Assembly (NCBI GenBank): GCA_963169235.1
Contig: CAUJCX010000026.1
Coordinates: 1 to 64,000 of the forward strand
Length of the DNA: 64,000 nt
From: Actinomycetota bacterium
GTDB lineage: Bacteria; Actinomycetota; Thermoleophilia; Miltoncostaeales; Miltoncostaeaceae
Direction of reading: 5' to 3'
Of the stretch, positions 1 through 8,684 are shown piece by piece (within the stretch, counting starts at the first letter, position 1; each line of letters starts with the position of its first letter). The notes below the pieces were generated by a model that worked only from the letters and a program-made list of their open reading frames with translations, was not told where the DNA came from and searched no databases. A program made the position numbers and the translations under genes.

Positions 1-42
1 TCATACTCACCACCGCTGCCCACCCACTCGTCAAGGATCGTG

Positions 43-1008
43 ATGGCTGACTTCTCGCTGGCCGAGGCCGTGCTCTTCTCGCTCGCGGAGGACAGCGGCG
101 TGATGCCCGACGACGACCTGCTGGAGCGGGTCGAGAAGGCGCCGCCGGGCGTGCGTCGGCGGCTGGGAAGGCTCGACCCCCTGGTGTTCGGCCTGTGCGG
201 CACGCTACCGCTGGAGATGAGCGGCCACCTGGCCGCCCTGGTGGCCGACGGCACCGGCGACGACGGCCGCGTGGACACCGAGAAGGCCTGGGACGCGGTG
301 GTCGCGGCCCGCGAGGGCGCCGCGCCCGACGCCCCGGACGCCACCGCCGACCGCCTGCTGGAGGCCGCCCACCGGGCCCTTGGCCTCGACTGGCCGTGCC
401 AGCCGTGCGCCGACTGGCAGCCGGAGGACGACGAGGACGAGGACGAGGACGACGGCGACCAGGACGACGCCGACCACGCGCCGTCGGACGATGCCGGGGA
501 CGATGACGACGAGGGCGAGGACGATCCGCACGATGGGCCGGCGTCGCTGTTGGAGCGCGTGTTCTCGGTGCACGACGAGGCCCTCGACACGTGGCCCGCG
601 CAGGTGGCCTACCGCATCGCCGCCAACGCGGGTGACACGCTCAGCGACATCGCCGGGTTCGACGTGATGCACGATGTGGTGGGCCACACGGAGCGCGTCG
701 ACGGCGTCTCGCGCGAGCAGCGGTACGAGCTGCACATCGTGCAGCACGTGGGCATGAACCTGTGCCTCGACGCCGCCCAGGTGCACGCCCTCGCCCTGGC
801 GCACGCCGAGTTGGCCGACGCCGACGGGGTCACCGAGCCCCTCGCCGCGGCCGAGCGGGTCGCCGCGCAGGAGACGGGCGTGCTGGGCGCCGTGGTCGCG
901 TCGGTGATGGTCGACCGCCTCGCCCCCCAGGTGGACGACGCGCTCACCAGCGCCCCGCCGTCGGGCCCTCCCAACCGCCCCGCGCGCCGGCGCAAGCCGA
1001 GGCGGTAG
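43..1008 (+). CDS. Acidic hypothetical protein
   Basis: I do not recognise this protein (321 aa). It has an N-terminal helical part, a middle stretch (about residues 125-165) made almost only of Asp and Glu, and a C-terminal helical part (about 165-295) containing a His-rich segment around DVMHDVVGHTERVDG and LHIVQHVGMNLCLD; the tail is basic and Pro-rich. No signal peptide or membrane segment is visible, so it is probably cytoplasmic. ATG at 43 is preferred over GTG at 40 because AAGGA at 33-37 is correctly spaced for it. A long opposite-strand frame also exists here but has the Arg/Gly-rich composition of a shadow. The acidic stretch and His/Asp content could suit cation or basic-protein binding, but that is speculation. 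Confidence 0.75.
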   Translation: MADFSLAEAVLFSLAEDSGVMPDDDLLERVEKAPPGVRRRLGRLDPLVFGLCGTLPLEMSGHLAALVADGTGDDGRVDTEKAWDAVVAAREGAAPDAPDATADRLLEAAHRALGLDWPCQPCADWQPEDDEDEDEDDGDQDDADHAPSDDAGDDDDEGEDDPHDGPASLLERVFSVHDEALDTWPAQVAYRIAANAGDTLSDIAGFDVMHDVVGHTERVDGVSREQRYELHIVQHVGMNLCLDAAQVHALALAHAELADADGVTEPLAAAERVAAQETGVLGAVVASVMVDRLAPQVDDALTSAPPSGPPNRPARRRKPRR

Positions 1009-1041
1009 ATACGGCCCTGGGCACGTCCGCCCCGGGCACCG

Positions 1042-1062
1042 CCCGCACACCCCCGGTGCGGG
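1042..1062. terminator. Hairpin between convergent genes
   Basis: A 7-bp inverted repeat, CCCGCAC and GTGCGGG, encloses a 7-nt loop. It lies between the stop of the acidic protein gene and the stop of the convergent antiporter gene, so it may act in both directions. There is no U tract, as is common in GC-rich actinobacteria. Confidence 0.45.
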
Positions 1063-1066
1063 TCGC

Positions 1067-2245
1067 CTAGCGGACGGGTGGCGGTGACGCGCCGACGGAG
1101 CCCGTCGCGTCCGCGTCACCGTCCGCCGCTGCGCCTACCCGGCGGGCGGCGATCGCCACGGCCACCACGGTGACCAGCGCGCCCAGCAAGAGCGCGGTGT
1201 CCTCCGACGGCCGCAGCACGCCCGCGCGCATGCCCATGGTGGCGGCCGCGATGGGCACGCCCAGCTGCGCGGCCGTGATGACGGCCAGCGGCAGCGGCTG
1301 CCGGGTGAGCGCCATCGCGCCGTGGACGCCGACCGCGGCGACGCCCAGCGCCATCCCCAGGGCGAGCGCCCTGGGGTGATCCGCCAGCGCGCGCAGGTCG
1401 AGCGACGCGCCCAGCCAGACGAAGAACACCGGCCCGAAGAAGCCCTCGGTCAGCGCGAACAGCTGCTTGGCCAGGCGGCGCGGCGGGCCGACCGCGGCGA
1501 CCGCGAGGCCCAGCGCGAAGCCCGCCAGCATCACCGAGACGTGCAGCCACACGGCCAGCGCAGCGAGCGCGAACAAGAGCACCAGCGACGTGCGCAGCTC
1601 GATGGCCAGCAGGCGATCCTCCGAGACGCGGTGCACCCGGCGGCGCAGTCCCGACGATTCCAGCGCCCGCAGCGCCGCCCACATCGCCGCCGCCGCCGCG
1701 GCCACGGCTGCCGCCCCCACCGCCGCCCGCGCGACGTGCGCGGTGTCGATCACCAGCGGCAGCAACACGATGCACGCCGTGTCGGCGATGGCGACCTGCG
1801 CCACCATCGCGGGGTACCCGGCCGGTTGCTCGCCCGCACCGCCCATCGCGGGGAGGATGAGCGCCGCGGACGACGACGCCAGGATGACGGCGTACAGCGG
1901 CCCGTGGCCGGTGCCGAACCAGGCGGCGATGCCGAGGCCCGCCGGCACTGCCACGAGCCCGACGAGCGCCGCGCGCGCGGCACCCACGCGCAGCCCCGCC
2001 CGCAGCGCGGGATCGCGCACCGGCACGTGGGTGCCGGCGACGAACATCACCAGCGCGAAGCCGATCTCGGCGAGGAACGCGAACTCGGGCTGGGACGCCG
2101 ACACCAGCCTCAGGCCGGTGGCGCCGATGGCGATGCCCACCACCAGCTCGCCGATCACCACCGGGACGCGGGTGAGCCGCGACACGCTCACGAGCGGCCC
2201 CACCAGCGCGGCGAGGCAGACGATCGCGAGCGCGCCGAACGTCAT
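1067..2245 (-). CDS. Cation:proton antiporter, CPA2 family
   Basis: This is a 392-aa integral membrane protein with about 12 hydrophobic segments, of the Na+/H+ exchanger domain type. Features typical of CPA2 are the early TRVPVVIGELVVGIAIG helix, the following FLAEIGFALVMFVAGTH segment and the later EGFFGPVFFVWLGASLDL segment. It probably exchanges Na+ or K+ for H+ across the cytoplasmic membrane; the ion cannot be told from sequence. It has no C-terminal RCK/TrkA domain, so it is the short form. It starts 24 bp after the proS stop on the same strand and is probably co-transcribed with it. Confidence 0.85.
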   Translation of the reverse strand: MTFGALAIVCLAALVGPLVSVSRLTRVPVVIGELVVGIAIGATGLRLVSASQPEFAFLAEIGFALVMFVAGTHVPVRDPALRAGLRVGAARAALVGLVAVPAGLGIAAWFGTGHGPLYAVILASSSAALILPAMGGAGEQPAGYPAMVAQVAIADTACIVLLPLVIDTAHVARAAVGAAAVAAAAAAMWAALRALESSGLRRRVHRVSEDRLLAIELRTSLVLLFALAALAVWLHVSVMLAGFALGLAVAAVGPPRRLAKQLFALTEGFFGPVFFVWLGASLDLRALADHPRALALGMALGVAAVGVHGAMALTRQPLPLAVITAAQLGVPIAAATMGMRAGVLRPSEDTALLLGALVTVVAVAIAARRVGAAADGDADATGSVGASPPPVR

Positions 2246-2269
2246 GGCGTCCGCGTCCCGCGCACGGTG

Positions 2270-3676
2270 TCAGTAGGAGCGCGCCACCACCGCCAGGGCA
2301 TCCGGCTCCTCGTGTGCCGTGGGCACGGATCCGTCGGGCATCACGAGGCAGCGCACGGTGATGGCCGACTCGGCCAGCCGCGCCTCCCCATCGATGCCGA
2401 CCGTCCTCCACGGGATGGTGGCCCACCCGGTGGTGGCGGCCTCGGCGGCCTCGTCGATGGTGGTGGCCGCCACCGTGCGGTCCTCCCGGCGGGCCAGCGC
2501 CTCGGCGTACAGGGCGTCGTGGTCGGTGGCCAGCGCCTGCGTGACATGGTCGACCAGGCCGCCCAGCGGCACGGAGCTCTTGCCGCCCGCGATGCGGCGC
2601 GCGACGGTGACCGAGCCCTCGGCGAGGTCGCGCGGTCCCACCTCGACGCGCACCGGGACGCCCTTCAGCTCGGCGTCCACGGCGCGGCGCCCGAACGCGC
2701 TGTCGCGGTCGTCCAGCTCGGCCCGCACGCCGGCCTTCAGCAGGTCGTCGGTGATGCTGCGGGCGGCCTGGGCCACGCCCTCGCCGTCCTTCACGATCAT
2801 CACCAGCACCTGCACGGCGGCGATGCGCGGCGGCACCCGCAGGCCGGCGTCGTCGCCATGGCACATGATGAGCCCGCCCACCATGCGGGTGGACGTGCCC
2901 CACGAAGTCGTCCACGCCAGCTCGCGCTCGTTCGCCTCGGTGAGGAAGTTCATGTCGAACGCGCGCGCGAAGTTCTGGCCCAGCTCGTGCGACGTGCCCA
3001 TCTGCAGGGCCTTGCCGTCGCCCATCATGCCCTCGCACGTCAGCGTGTTGGTGGCGCCGGCGAACCGCTCCCGGGCGGTCTTGCGGCCCAGCACCACGGG
3101 CATCGCGAGCTCCTCACGCATGAAGCGGGCGTACACCTCCTCGTGGATGTGCTTGGCGTACAGGCGGGCGTCCTCCTCGGTGGCGTGGGCGGTGTGCCCC
3201 TCCTGCCACAAGAACTCGGACGTGCGCAGGAACAGCCGCGGGCGCAGCTCCCAGCGCACCACGTTGGCCCATTGGTTCAGCAACAGGGGCAGGTCGCGGT
3301 ACGACTGCACCCACTTGGCCATGTACTCGCCGATGACGGTCTCGGACGTGGGCCGCACCACCGCGGGCTCCTCCAGCCGCTTGCCGCCCGCGTGGGTCAC
3401 CACGGCCAGCTCGGGGCTGAAGCCCTCGACGTGCTCGGCTTCGCGCCTGAGGTACGACTCGGGGATGAACAGCGGGAAGTAGGCGTTCTTCGCGCCCGCG
3501 ACCTTGATGCGCCGATCCATCGCGGCCTGCATCCGCTCCCAGATGGCGTACCCGTACGGGCGGATGACCATCGTGCCGCGCACCGGTCCGTTGTCGGCCA
3601 GCTCGGCCTTCTGGATGACGTCCTGGTACCACCGCGGGAAATCGTCGCCCTGGGGTGTGATCACATTCTTGGCCAT
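2270..3676 (-). CDS. proS: Prolyl-tRNA synthetase, archaeal/eukaryote-like type
   Basis: A class II aminoacyl-tRNA synthetase of 468 aa that attaches proline to tRNA-Pro. The N-terminal FPRWYQDVIQKAELADN is characteristic of the ProRS3 (archaeal/eukaryote-like) group. Motif 2 (LFLRTSEFLWQEGHTAH) and the motif 3 region (TSWGTSTRMVGGLIM followed by HGDDAGLRVPPRIA) are intact. No bacterial INS editing insertion is seen, and the protein ends in Tyr, as in this subtype. ATG at 3676 (MAKNVITPQ) is chosen: the homologous region begins there, while an upstream in-frame ATG adds only an Arg/Gly-rich leader. The antiporter gene follows by 24 bp. Confidence 0.95.
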   Translation of the reverse strand: MAKNVITPQGDDFPRWYQDVIQKAELADNGPVRGTMVIRPYGYAIWERMQAAMDRRIKVAGAKNAYFPLFIPESYLRREAEHVEGFSPELAVVTHAGGKRLEEPAVVRPTSETVIGEYMAKWVQSYRDLPLLLNQWANVVRWELRPRLFLRTSEFLWQEGHTAHATEEDARLYAKHIHEEVYARFMREELAMPVVLGRKTARERFAGATNTLTCEGMMGDGKALQMGTSHELGQNFARAFDMNFLTEANERELAWTTSWGTSTRMVGGLIMCHGDDAGLRVPPRIAAVQVLVMIVKDGEGVAQAARSITDDLLKAGVRAELDDRDSAFGRRAVDAELKGVPVRVEVGPRDLAEGSVTVARRIAGGKSSVPLGGLVDHVTQALATDHDALYAEALARREDRTVAATTIDEAAEAATTGWATIPWRTVGIDGEARLAESAITVRCLVMPDGSVPTAHEEPDALAVVARSY

Positions 3677-3914
3677 GCGCCGGATCCTATGGACACCACC
3701 GGGCGACGGCCTCCCCGCGCCCGGCGCACGACCGCGACGCATTGCATAACATCGCAAGTCGTTCTCAACCGAAGCATCTCAAGATCGACAAACTTGGGAA
3801 AAACGCCGACGACCTGACCGGTGGTGCAGGTGACCTGTCTGTCCGAGGAGCTGCGGCCGCGCGGGCAATTGTTAGCGTCATGCAAGAAGCGGTCCACGGC
3901 GTCACGGGAAGCCC

Positions 3915-4298
3915 ATGGCAAGCGCGCTGCGTACGGCGGTCGAGGAGGAAGGCGGCGAGCTCATCACGACGGTGAGGGCGCTGCGTGACGGCTACGGGTT
4001 CAGCCAGCTCACCGCGGCCGCCCGGGCACACATCGCCGGGGAGCTGGCCAAGCAGGGCCTCGAGACGCATCCCCCCATCGAAGCCGCCGCGCCGGAGGAC
4101 ACCGTCGCCGTGCGTGTGCGCTCTCTGCCACGCTTCCCGGCGACGGCGCGCTCCCGCCCCGGAGGCGCCGCACCCGCGGCGGGCGCCGGGCCCCCGGCGG
4201 GCCCGGAGGCCCGGCGCCGCTGGTGGGCGCGGGGGGGACGAGGGCCGGTGTCACCTCCCGATGCCGGCGCCCCGGGCGACGAGGGCCGCGACGCCTAA
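3915..4298 (+). CDS. Small hypothetical protein
   Basis: A 127-aa protein whose first 60 residues form a plausible conserved helical domain (starting MASALRTAVEEEGGELI, later QLTAAARAHIAGELAKQGL and PEDTVAVRV). The remaining half is Pro/Gly/Ala/Arg-rich and low in complexity. I do not recognise the family; the LTAAARAHIAGELAKQGLETHPPI pattern resembles small helix-turn segments found in actinobacterial proteins, but no function follows. GGGAAG lies just before the ATG. Its TAA stop overlaps the TAG stop of the convergent beta-helix gene by two bases. Confidence 0.55.
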   Translation: MASALRTAVEEEGGELITTVRALRDGYGFSQLTAAARAHIAGELAKQGLETHPPIEAAAPEDTVAVRVRSLPRFPATARSRPGGAAPAAGAGPPAGPEARRRWWARGGRGPVSPPDAGAPGDEGRDA

Positions 4299-5269
4299 CG
4301 GGACAGCGTCGAGCGGACGACCACGGGCGGACGGGCGCCCAGGAAGAAGATGCCCGGCAGCCCCCGCGTCTCGAACCCGAGGCTCGGGTTGCCACGCAGC
4401 GTCGAGCCGGTGATGCGCGCGGTGCCGGTGCGGTTGTTCGAGACGAAGAACACCGCCCCGCCGCCCTCGGGGGCCACGTTGCGCTCGATCGTCGTGTCGC
4501 GCAGGTCGAGGCGGATGAGGTTGCCGTCCATGTAGATGGCGCCGCCGTTGCCGCCCCCCGGCGTGCCGGGACGCTGAGGGTTGGCCCCGCGCCCGGTGGC
4601 CCGGTTGCCGGTGAACGTGCTGCGCACGATGCGCCACGACACGCCGATGCCGCCGATGCCGCCGCCGTTGCTGCAGCGCCCGCCGGTGAACGTGCTGTTG
4701 ATCACCGGGATAGGCCGGTTGCGGTGCTGGCTGAACGCCCGCACGGCTGCGCCGGCCACGTCGGGCCCCGTGGCGTCGCAGCGGTTGCCCGCGAAGCGCA
4801 CGTTGCGGATGGTGAGCGTGCCGCCGCGGGCGAACACCGCGCCACCGCCGCCGTTGTCGGCCAGGTCACCCGTCGAGTTGCCCCGCACCATGGCGATGTC
4901 GCGGATCTCGAGTCGCGGCGTGGCCTGGTCCTGGCAGTGCGACGTGGTCCACACCTGCCGCTGGTCGCACGTGTTCTGGTAGAGGATGCGGCGTCGTCCC
5001 TGACCGTCGAGCGTCACCGTGCCCCCGCCGTCGATCACCACGCGGGGCGACGTGTTGACCACCTTCGCGGTGCGGGTCATGCGGATCACGACGGGCTTCG
5101 AGCCGCAGTCGAACGTGATGACGCCGCCCTTCGCGACCGCGGCGACCACGCGGGCCGACGTGCAGCTGGCCGGGGTCCCGGTGCCGACGACGGCGGCGGT
5201 GGCGGGCGATGTGGCCATGCCGACGGCCGCGGCGAGGTACGCGAGGCGTACGAAGGGACGAGCGGGCAC
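4295..5269 (-). CDS. Secreted right-handed beta-helix protein
   Basis: A 324-aa secreted protein with an N-terminal signal peptide (MPARPFVRLAYLAAAVGMAT, cleavage near TAA). The rest is made of short beta-helix rungs: VVIDGGGTVTLDGQ, LEIRDIAMVRGNS, LTIRNVRFAGNRC, VINSTFTGGRCSNGGGIGG, WRIVRSTFTGNRAT, LDLRDTTIERN and ARITGSTLRGNPS. This is the pattern of polymorphic/Chlamydia-type outer-membrane-like and pectate-lyase-like parallel beta-helices, with Gly-rich GGAVF and GGAIY turns. No catalytic pectate-lyase residues are recognisable, so a surface or structural role is as likely as an enzymatic one. Several Cys residues suggest disulfides outside the cell. Confidence 0.8.
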   Translation of the reverse strand: MPARPFVRLAYLAAAVGMATSPATAAVVGTGTPASCTSARVVAAVAKGGVITFDCGSKPVVIRMTRTAKVVNTSPRVVIDGGGTVTLDGQGRRRILYQNTCDQRQVWTTSHCQDQATPRLEIRDIAMVRGNSTGDLADNGGGGAVFARGGTLTIRNVRFAGNRCDATGPDVAGAAVRAFSQHRNRPIPVINSTFTGGRCSNGGGIGGIGVSWRIVRSTFTGNRATGRGANPQRPGTPGGGNGGAIYMDGNLIRLDLRDTTIERNVAPEGGGAVFFVSNNRTGTARITGSTLRGNPSLGFETRGLPGIFFLGARPPVVVRSTLSR

Positions 5270-5361
5270 GGAGAGACGTTACCGCGTCGCCCGGCGGCGC
5301 GGCGTCACCAGGGACGCTTACCCCGTGTGGGTGGCGCGGGATTCGCCTACCATCGGTCGTC

Positions 5362-6207
5362 ATGCCCCGGATCGACGATCTTCTGCGCCAGGGACGCACC
5401 TGGTCGTTCGAGTTCTTCCCGCCCAAGACCGAGGACGGCGCGCGGGAGTTCGAGGTGGCCGTGCGCGAGCTGGCCGGGCTCGACCCGTCGTACGTGTCGG
5501 TCACGTACGGCGCACTCGGCGGCGTCCGCCACCTGACCCGCGACATCGTGCTGCGCGTGAACGCGGAGTACGCGTTCCCGGTGATGCCGCACCTCACGTG
5601 CGTCGGCCACCGGCACGCTGAGATCGCGTCGCTGCTGGGGACATACCGGGACGGCGGCGTCGAGAACATCCTCGCGCTGGCCGGCGATCCCCGCGACGAT
5701 GCCGACGAAGGCGACTTCCGCTACGCCACCGACCTGGTCGAGTTGATCCGCGCCACCGGCGACTTCGCGGTGGGCGTCGCGGCGTTCCCCGAGGTGCACC
5801 CACGTTCGCGTGACCGGGCGTCGGACCGGCGGCGGCTGGCCGACAAGCTCGCCCTGGCCGACTTCGGTCTGTCCCAGTTCTTCTTCGACGCGGAGCACTA
5901 CCGCGTGATGATGGAGGAGCTGGCCGACCTGGACTGCGACACACCCGTGGTGCCCGGCGTGATGCCGTTCACCAGCGTCGCGGGCACGCGGCGCATGGCC
6001 GCGGTGAACGGCACCGAGATCCCCGCCGACCTCGCCCGGCGCATGGACGCCGTGGCCGACGACCCCGAGGCCACCCGCCGGCTGGGGGTGGAGGTCGCCG
6101 CCGAGCTCGTCGCCCGCCTCATCGAGCTGGGCGCCCCCGGCATCCACCTGTACGCGATGAACCGGGCAGCGTCCATCCGCGACATCTACGCCGCGCTGGG
6201 GCGCTGA
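5362..6207 (+). CDS. metF: 5,10-methylenetetrahydrofolate reductase
   Basis: A 281-aa FAD-dependent TIM-barrel enzyme that reduces 5,10-methylene-THF to 5-methyl-THF for methionine synthesis. The N-terminal WSFEFFPPKTEDGAREFE is the family signature, followed by YVSVTYGALGG, HLTCVGH, ILALAGDP and VGVAAFPEVHP, then QFFFDAEHY and PGVMPFTS. Length agrees with bacterial MetF. ATG at 5362 (MPRIDDLLRQGR) is used because homology begins at once, while the longer upstream frame is Arg-rich. Neighbours are secreted-protein genes on the other strand, so it appears to be transcribed alone. Confidence 0.95.
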   Translation: MPRIDDLLRQGRTWSFEFFPPKTEDGAREFEVAVRELAGLDPSYVSVTYGALGGVRHLTRDIVLRVNAEYAFPVMPHLTCVGHRHAEIASLLGTYRDGGVENILALAGDPRDDADEGDFRYATDLVELIRATGDFAVGVAAFPEVHPRSRDRASDRRRLADKLALADFGLSQFFFDAEHYRVMMEELADLDCDTPVVPGVMPFTSVAGTRRMAAVNGTEIPADLARRMDAVADDPEATRRLGVEVAAELVARLIELGAPGIHLYAMNRAASIRDIYAALGR

Positions 6208-6214
6208 GCCGCCG

Positions 6215-7795
6215 CTACCGCACCGGCCGCGTGGCGGTCGTCGCGACGCTCAGCGGGTCGAAGCCGACGCGCCGGTAGGTGACCACGGCGGTGATGCGGC
6301 GACCGCGGTCGCGCGCCGTCACCCGGTACGTGGCACCCCTCGCCGCCAGCCGGGTGGTGCCGCGGCGCCACGCGACGCTGATCCGGTCGGGCCGCGGGAC
6401 CACGCCGCCGAGGCGCACGCGCACCACGCCGCGCACGCGGGCGGTACCCACGAGGCGCGGACGCGCGACGGGGCCGAACCGCGCGGTGACGGCAGCGGTC
6501 GCATCGCTCGCCACCGTCGTGGGCGCGTAGTGCTCACGCTCCGCCGTGACCTGCACCGAGATGCGCGCCCCCGCGTCGGCCGCCGTGACGGCGTACGAGG
6601 GCGCCGCGGCCCCGGCGTCGACATCGGCGCTCGCCACGGCCGCGCCGTCGCGCCTCCACGTGATGCGCACGCGGTCCGGGGTGGGCGAGAACGCCGACAC
6701 CTGCGCGGTAAGCGCCTGCCCGGCGCGCGGGGTTCCGCTGAGGGACGGACGCGCGGCGCTCGCGAGCGGCCGGTCGGGGGCGAACAGCGTCACCGAGTAC
6801 GAGTGGGGCGGCAGGGTCACCCCCGCGCGCCGCACGTTGGCGACGGTCACGTCGTAGCGCACGTCCGCGCCGATCGCGGGCTGCCGCAGGCCGGCGGCCT
6901 CCCACACCAGGGTGTTCGGCCCATAGCCGTTCACGGTGGGGTTCACGACCACGGTCACGGGCGCACCGCCCGGTCCGGTCATGCTGACGGACGCCGCTGA
7001 GAAGTCGGTGTCGCTGTCGGACGCGCTCAGCGACCAGCGGCCCTCCGGTTCGAGCGGGCCGGGGAAGTAGCCCTGCGCCGGGTACGGCATCCACTCCGGT
7101 CCCGTCAGCGACGTGTCGGTCGTCCCCGGGTACCCGAAGACCACCAGGGCGTGCCCGGCCGCGGGGAAGCCGGCGCGCACGTCGGTGGCGCCCGCACCCA
7201 TCCTCGCCGCGACGGGGTTGAGAACCCACCGCCGGTGCCCGGCGCTGGTGTTGCTCGCGCCGGGGTCGCGCATGTACTGGCCGATGAAGGCGCCGGCACC
7301 GGGTTCCCAGTCCATCGCCAGGTTGGCCCGGCCGGCCGCGGTCTCGCCCGCGGCGGTGTGGCACGCCCAGTCCGCTCCGGGGCTGTGCGACAAGCGCCCG
7401 TTGGCCGACATGATCAGCGCCGCCTTCTGGGCCTCGGCGTTCATGGCGGCGTCCAGCGTCACCTGCCCCAGGCCGTAGAAGCTGCGGTAGTAGTTGATCT
7501 GATCCTGCATCGCCGTGGCGGCGCCCGCGCCGAGGCTGCCCGGGTCGCACGCCGCCTGGGAGCCCGTCCACTCCAGCGGCGTCGCATCGTTGGCGAGCGC
7601 GACGTCGTAGTAGCGCATCATCTCGTGCGCGCGGTCGGTGCCGGCGCCGCCCGCCGCGGGTGCGATCCACGCCGCCGACGCCGGCGCCGCGCACACGGCC
7701 ACGCCCACCGCGCCGCCCACCAGCAGGCGCCACGCGCGCACCGCCGTGCCTCGCCCCGCCGCCCGCCGCGCGAGCATCCGCTGGTGCCGCCGCAT
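6215..7795 (-). CDS. Secreted CAP (SCP/PR-1) domain protein
   Basis: A 526-aa exported protein. It has a signal peptide ending around AAPASA, then a CAP domain: LNDATPLEW-like start, MNAEAQKAALIMSANGRLSHS, AGRANLAMDWEPG and the closing AGHRRWVLNPVAARMG, where the His of SHS and of GHRRW are typical CAP residues. After it comes an Ig-like or beta-sandwich region (residues about 250-340), then two C-terminal Ig-like modules with a shared pattern (RPSLSGTPRAGQALTA, and RPRLVGTARVRGVVRVRLGG). CAP proteins of bacteria are extracellular with varied or unknown roles. It converges on metF with 7 bp between stops. The start at 7795 is one of two close ATGs. Confidence 0.85.
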   Translation of the reverse strand: MRRHQRMLARRAAGRGTAVRAWRLLVGGAVGVAVCAAPASAAWIAPAAGGAGTDRAHEMMRYYDVALANDATPLEWTGSQAACDPGSLGAGAATAMQDQINYYRSFYGLGQVTLDAAMNAEAQKAALIMSANGRLSHSPGADWACHTAAGETAAGRANLAMDWEPGAGAFIGQYMRDPGASNTSAGHRRWVLNPVAARMGAGATDVRAGFPAAGHALVVFGYPGTTDTSLTGPEWMPYPAQGYFPGPLEPEGRWSLSASDSDTDFSAASVSMTGPGGAPVTVVVNPTVNGYGPNTLVWEAAGLRQPAIGADVRYDVTVANVRRAGVTLPPHSYSVTLFAPDRPLASAARPSLSGTPRAGQALTAQVSAFSPTPDRVRITWRRDGAAVASADVDAGAAAPSYAVTAADAGARISVQVTAEREHYAPTTVASDATAAVTARFGPVARPRLVGTARVRGVVRVRLGGVVPRPDRISVAWRRGTTRLAARGATYRVTARDRGRRITAVVTYRRVGFDPLSVATTATRPVR

Positions 7796-8165
7796 CCGCG
7801 CCTCCGCGTGCTGGCGCCGTCGGCGCCGGTGACCCCCTCTGTCGCTCTATCGGCCCCGCGGCGCACGACCCTGACGTGCCGCGCGCCGCGGGGTGCGGGC
7901 GATTCCTCTACTCCCGTTGCGCGCGGGAACCGCGGCGCCGATGCGAGGGGGGACGTGGTCGGCATCCCCGGGGAGTACCTGCATGTCTCTCCCCCGCCTC
8001 GCGGTCCTGGAGGCCGTGGCCACCGCCGCCCTCGCCTCGAGCGCCATGGCGGCACCCCACGTGATCGTCGCCCGCCCCGGTGGCGCGACGGTCGCCGGCG
8101 TCACGATGCCGCGCCCACACGCCGGGGGCCGCGCGGCTCTCCACACCTCCCGAGAAAGGACTCCC
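7796..8165. other. 370-bp gap with a possible signal-peptide ORF
   Basis: The gap separates the divergent CAP gene and a frameshifted secreted gene. On the plus strand an ATG at 7983, preceded by GGGGAG at 7970-7975, opens a frame starting MSLPRLAVLEAVATAALASS, which looks like a signal peptide. It then runs in the same frame, without a stop, into the next signal peptide at 8166. It may be a decayed secreted gene or an alternative upstream start. Nothing else is seen here. Confidence 0.4.
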
Positions 8166-8677
8166 GTGAACCACCGTTTCACCAGCGCCGCCCTCGCCGT
8201 GGTCGGGCTGGTCGCGTGCGCGGCCCCCGCGTGCGCCGCCGACTTCGTCATCGCCCCCGCGCCGTGGACCCCCCGGGCGGCGCCCCGACCAGGCTCGGGG
8301 TGACGCTGTCCACCCTCACCAGCGCCTGGGGAGCGCCCACCGTCTCCGGCGACGAGATCCCCGTCCGCGGCTGGCGCAGCCTGCAGGTCACGTTCACCTC
8401 GCCGTCGCCCGGCGGACGGGCCGTGATGTTCACCGCGAGCGGCTCGCGGTGGCGGACGCCGCAGGGCATCCGTGGCGGCGCGCCGGTCGCGGCCTTGCGC
8501 CGTGCGTACGGGGGGCGCCTGCAGGGGTACGTGAGCCCGTCGGGCATCCAGCGCTTCATGGTCCCGTTCGGCCGCACCGCGCTGGGATTCCAGATGCGCG
8601 ATGGACGCGTCGCGTTGGTCTTCATGGGCTCCACCGCCACGGTGCGCAGCACGCTGCGCTCGCCCTTGGCGCACTGA
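8166..8677 (+). pseudogene. Small secreted protein gene with a -1 frameshift
   Basis: A GTG at 8166, preceded by GAAAGGA at 8154-8160, begins a clear signal peptide (VNHRFTSAALAVVGLVACAA, then PACAADFVIAPAPW). That frame stops at 8303. A different frame takes over exactly at the run of six C followed by three G (8269-8277) and continues PPGGAPTRLGVTLSTLTSAW up to the stop at 8677. It contains a compact domain with WRTPQGIRGGAPVAALRRAYG and RTALGFQMRDGRVALVFMG. Adding one base in the C/G run restores a continuous protein of about 170 aa. The domain is of a type seen in small secreted actinobacterial proteins and has no known function. The cause may be a real mutation or a homopolymer error. 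Confidence 0.7.
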
Positions 8678-8684
8678 GTCCCGG

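Noticed and set aside
205-1119. Long minus-strand open frame opposite the acidic hypothetical gene
   Set aside because: Its product is Arg/Val/Gly-rich with no domain, typical of a GC-rich shadow. The plus-strand gene has a ribosome site and a protein-like composition.
1322-3817. 831-codon plus-strand open frame
   Set aside because: It runs antisense to proS and the antiporter, both with clear family motifs.
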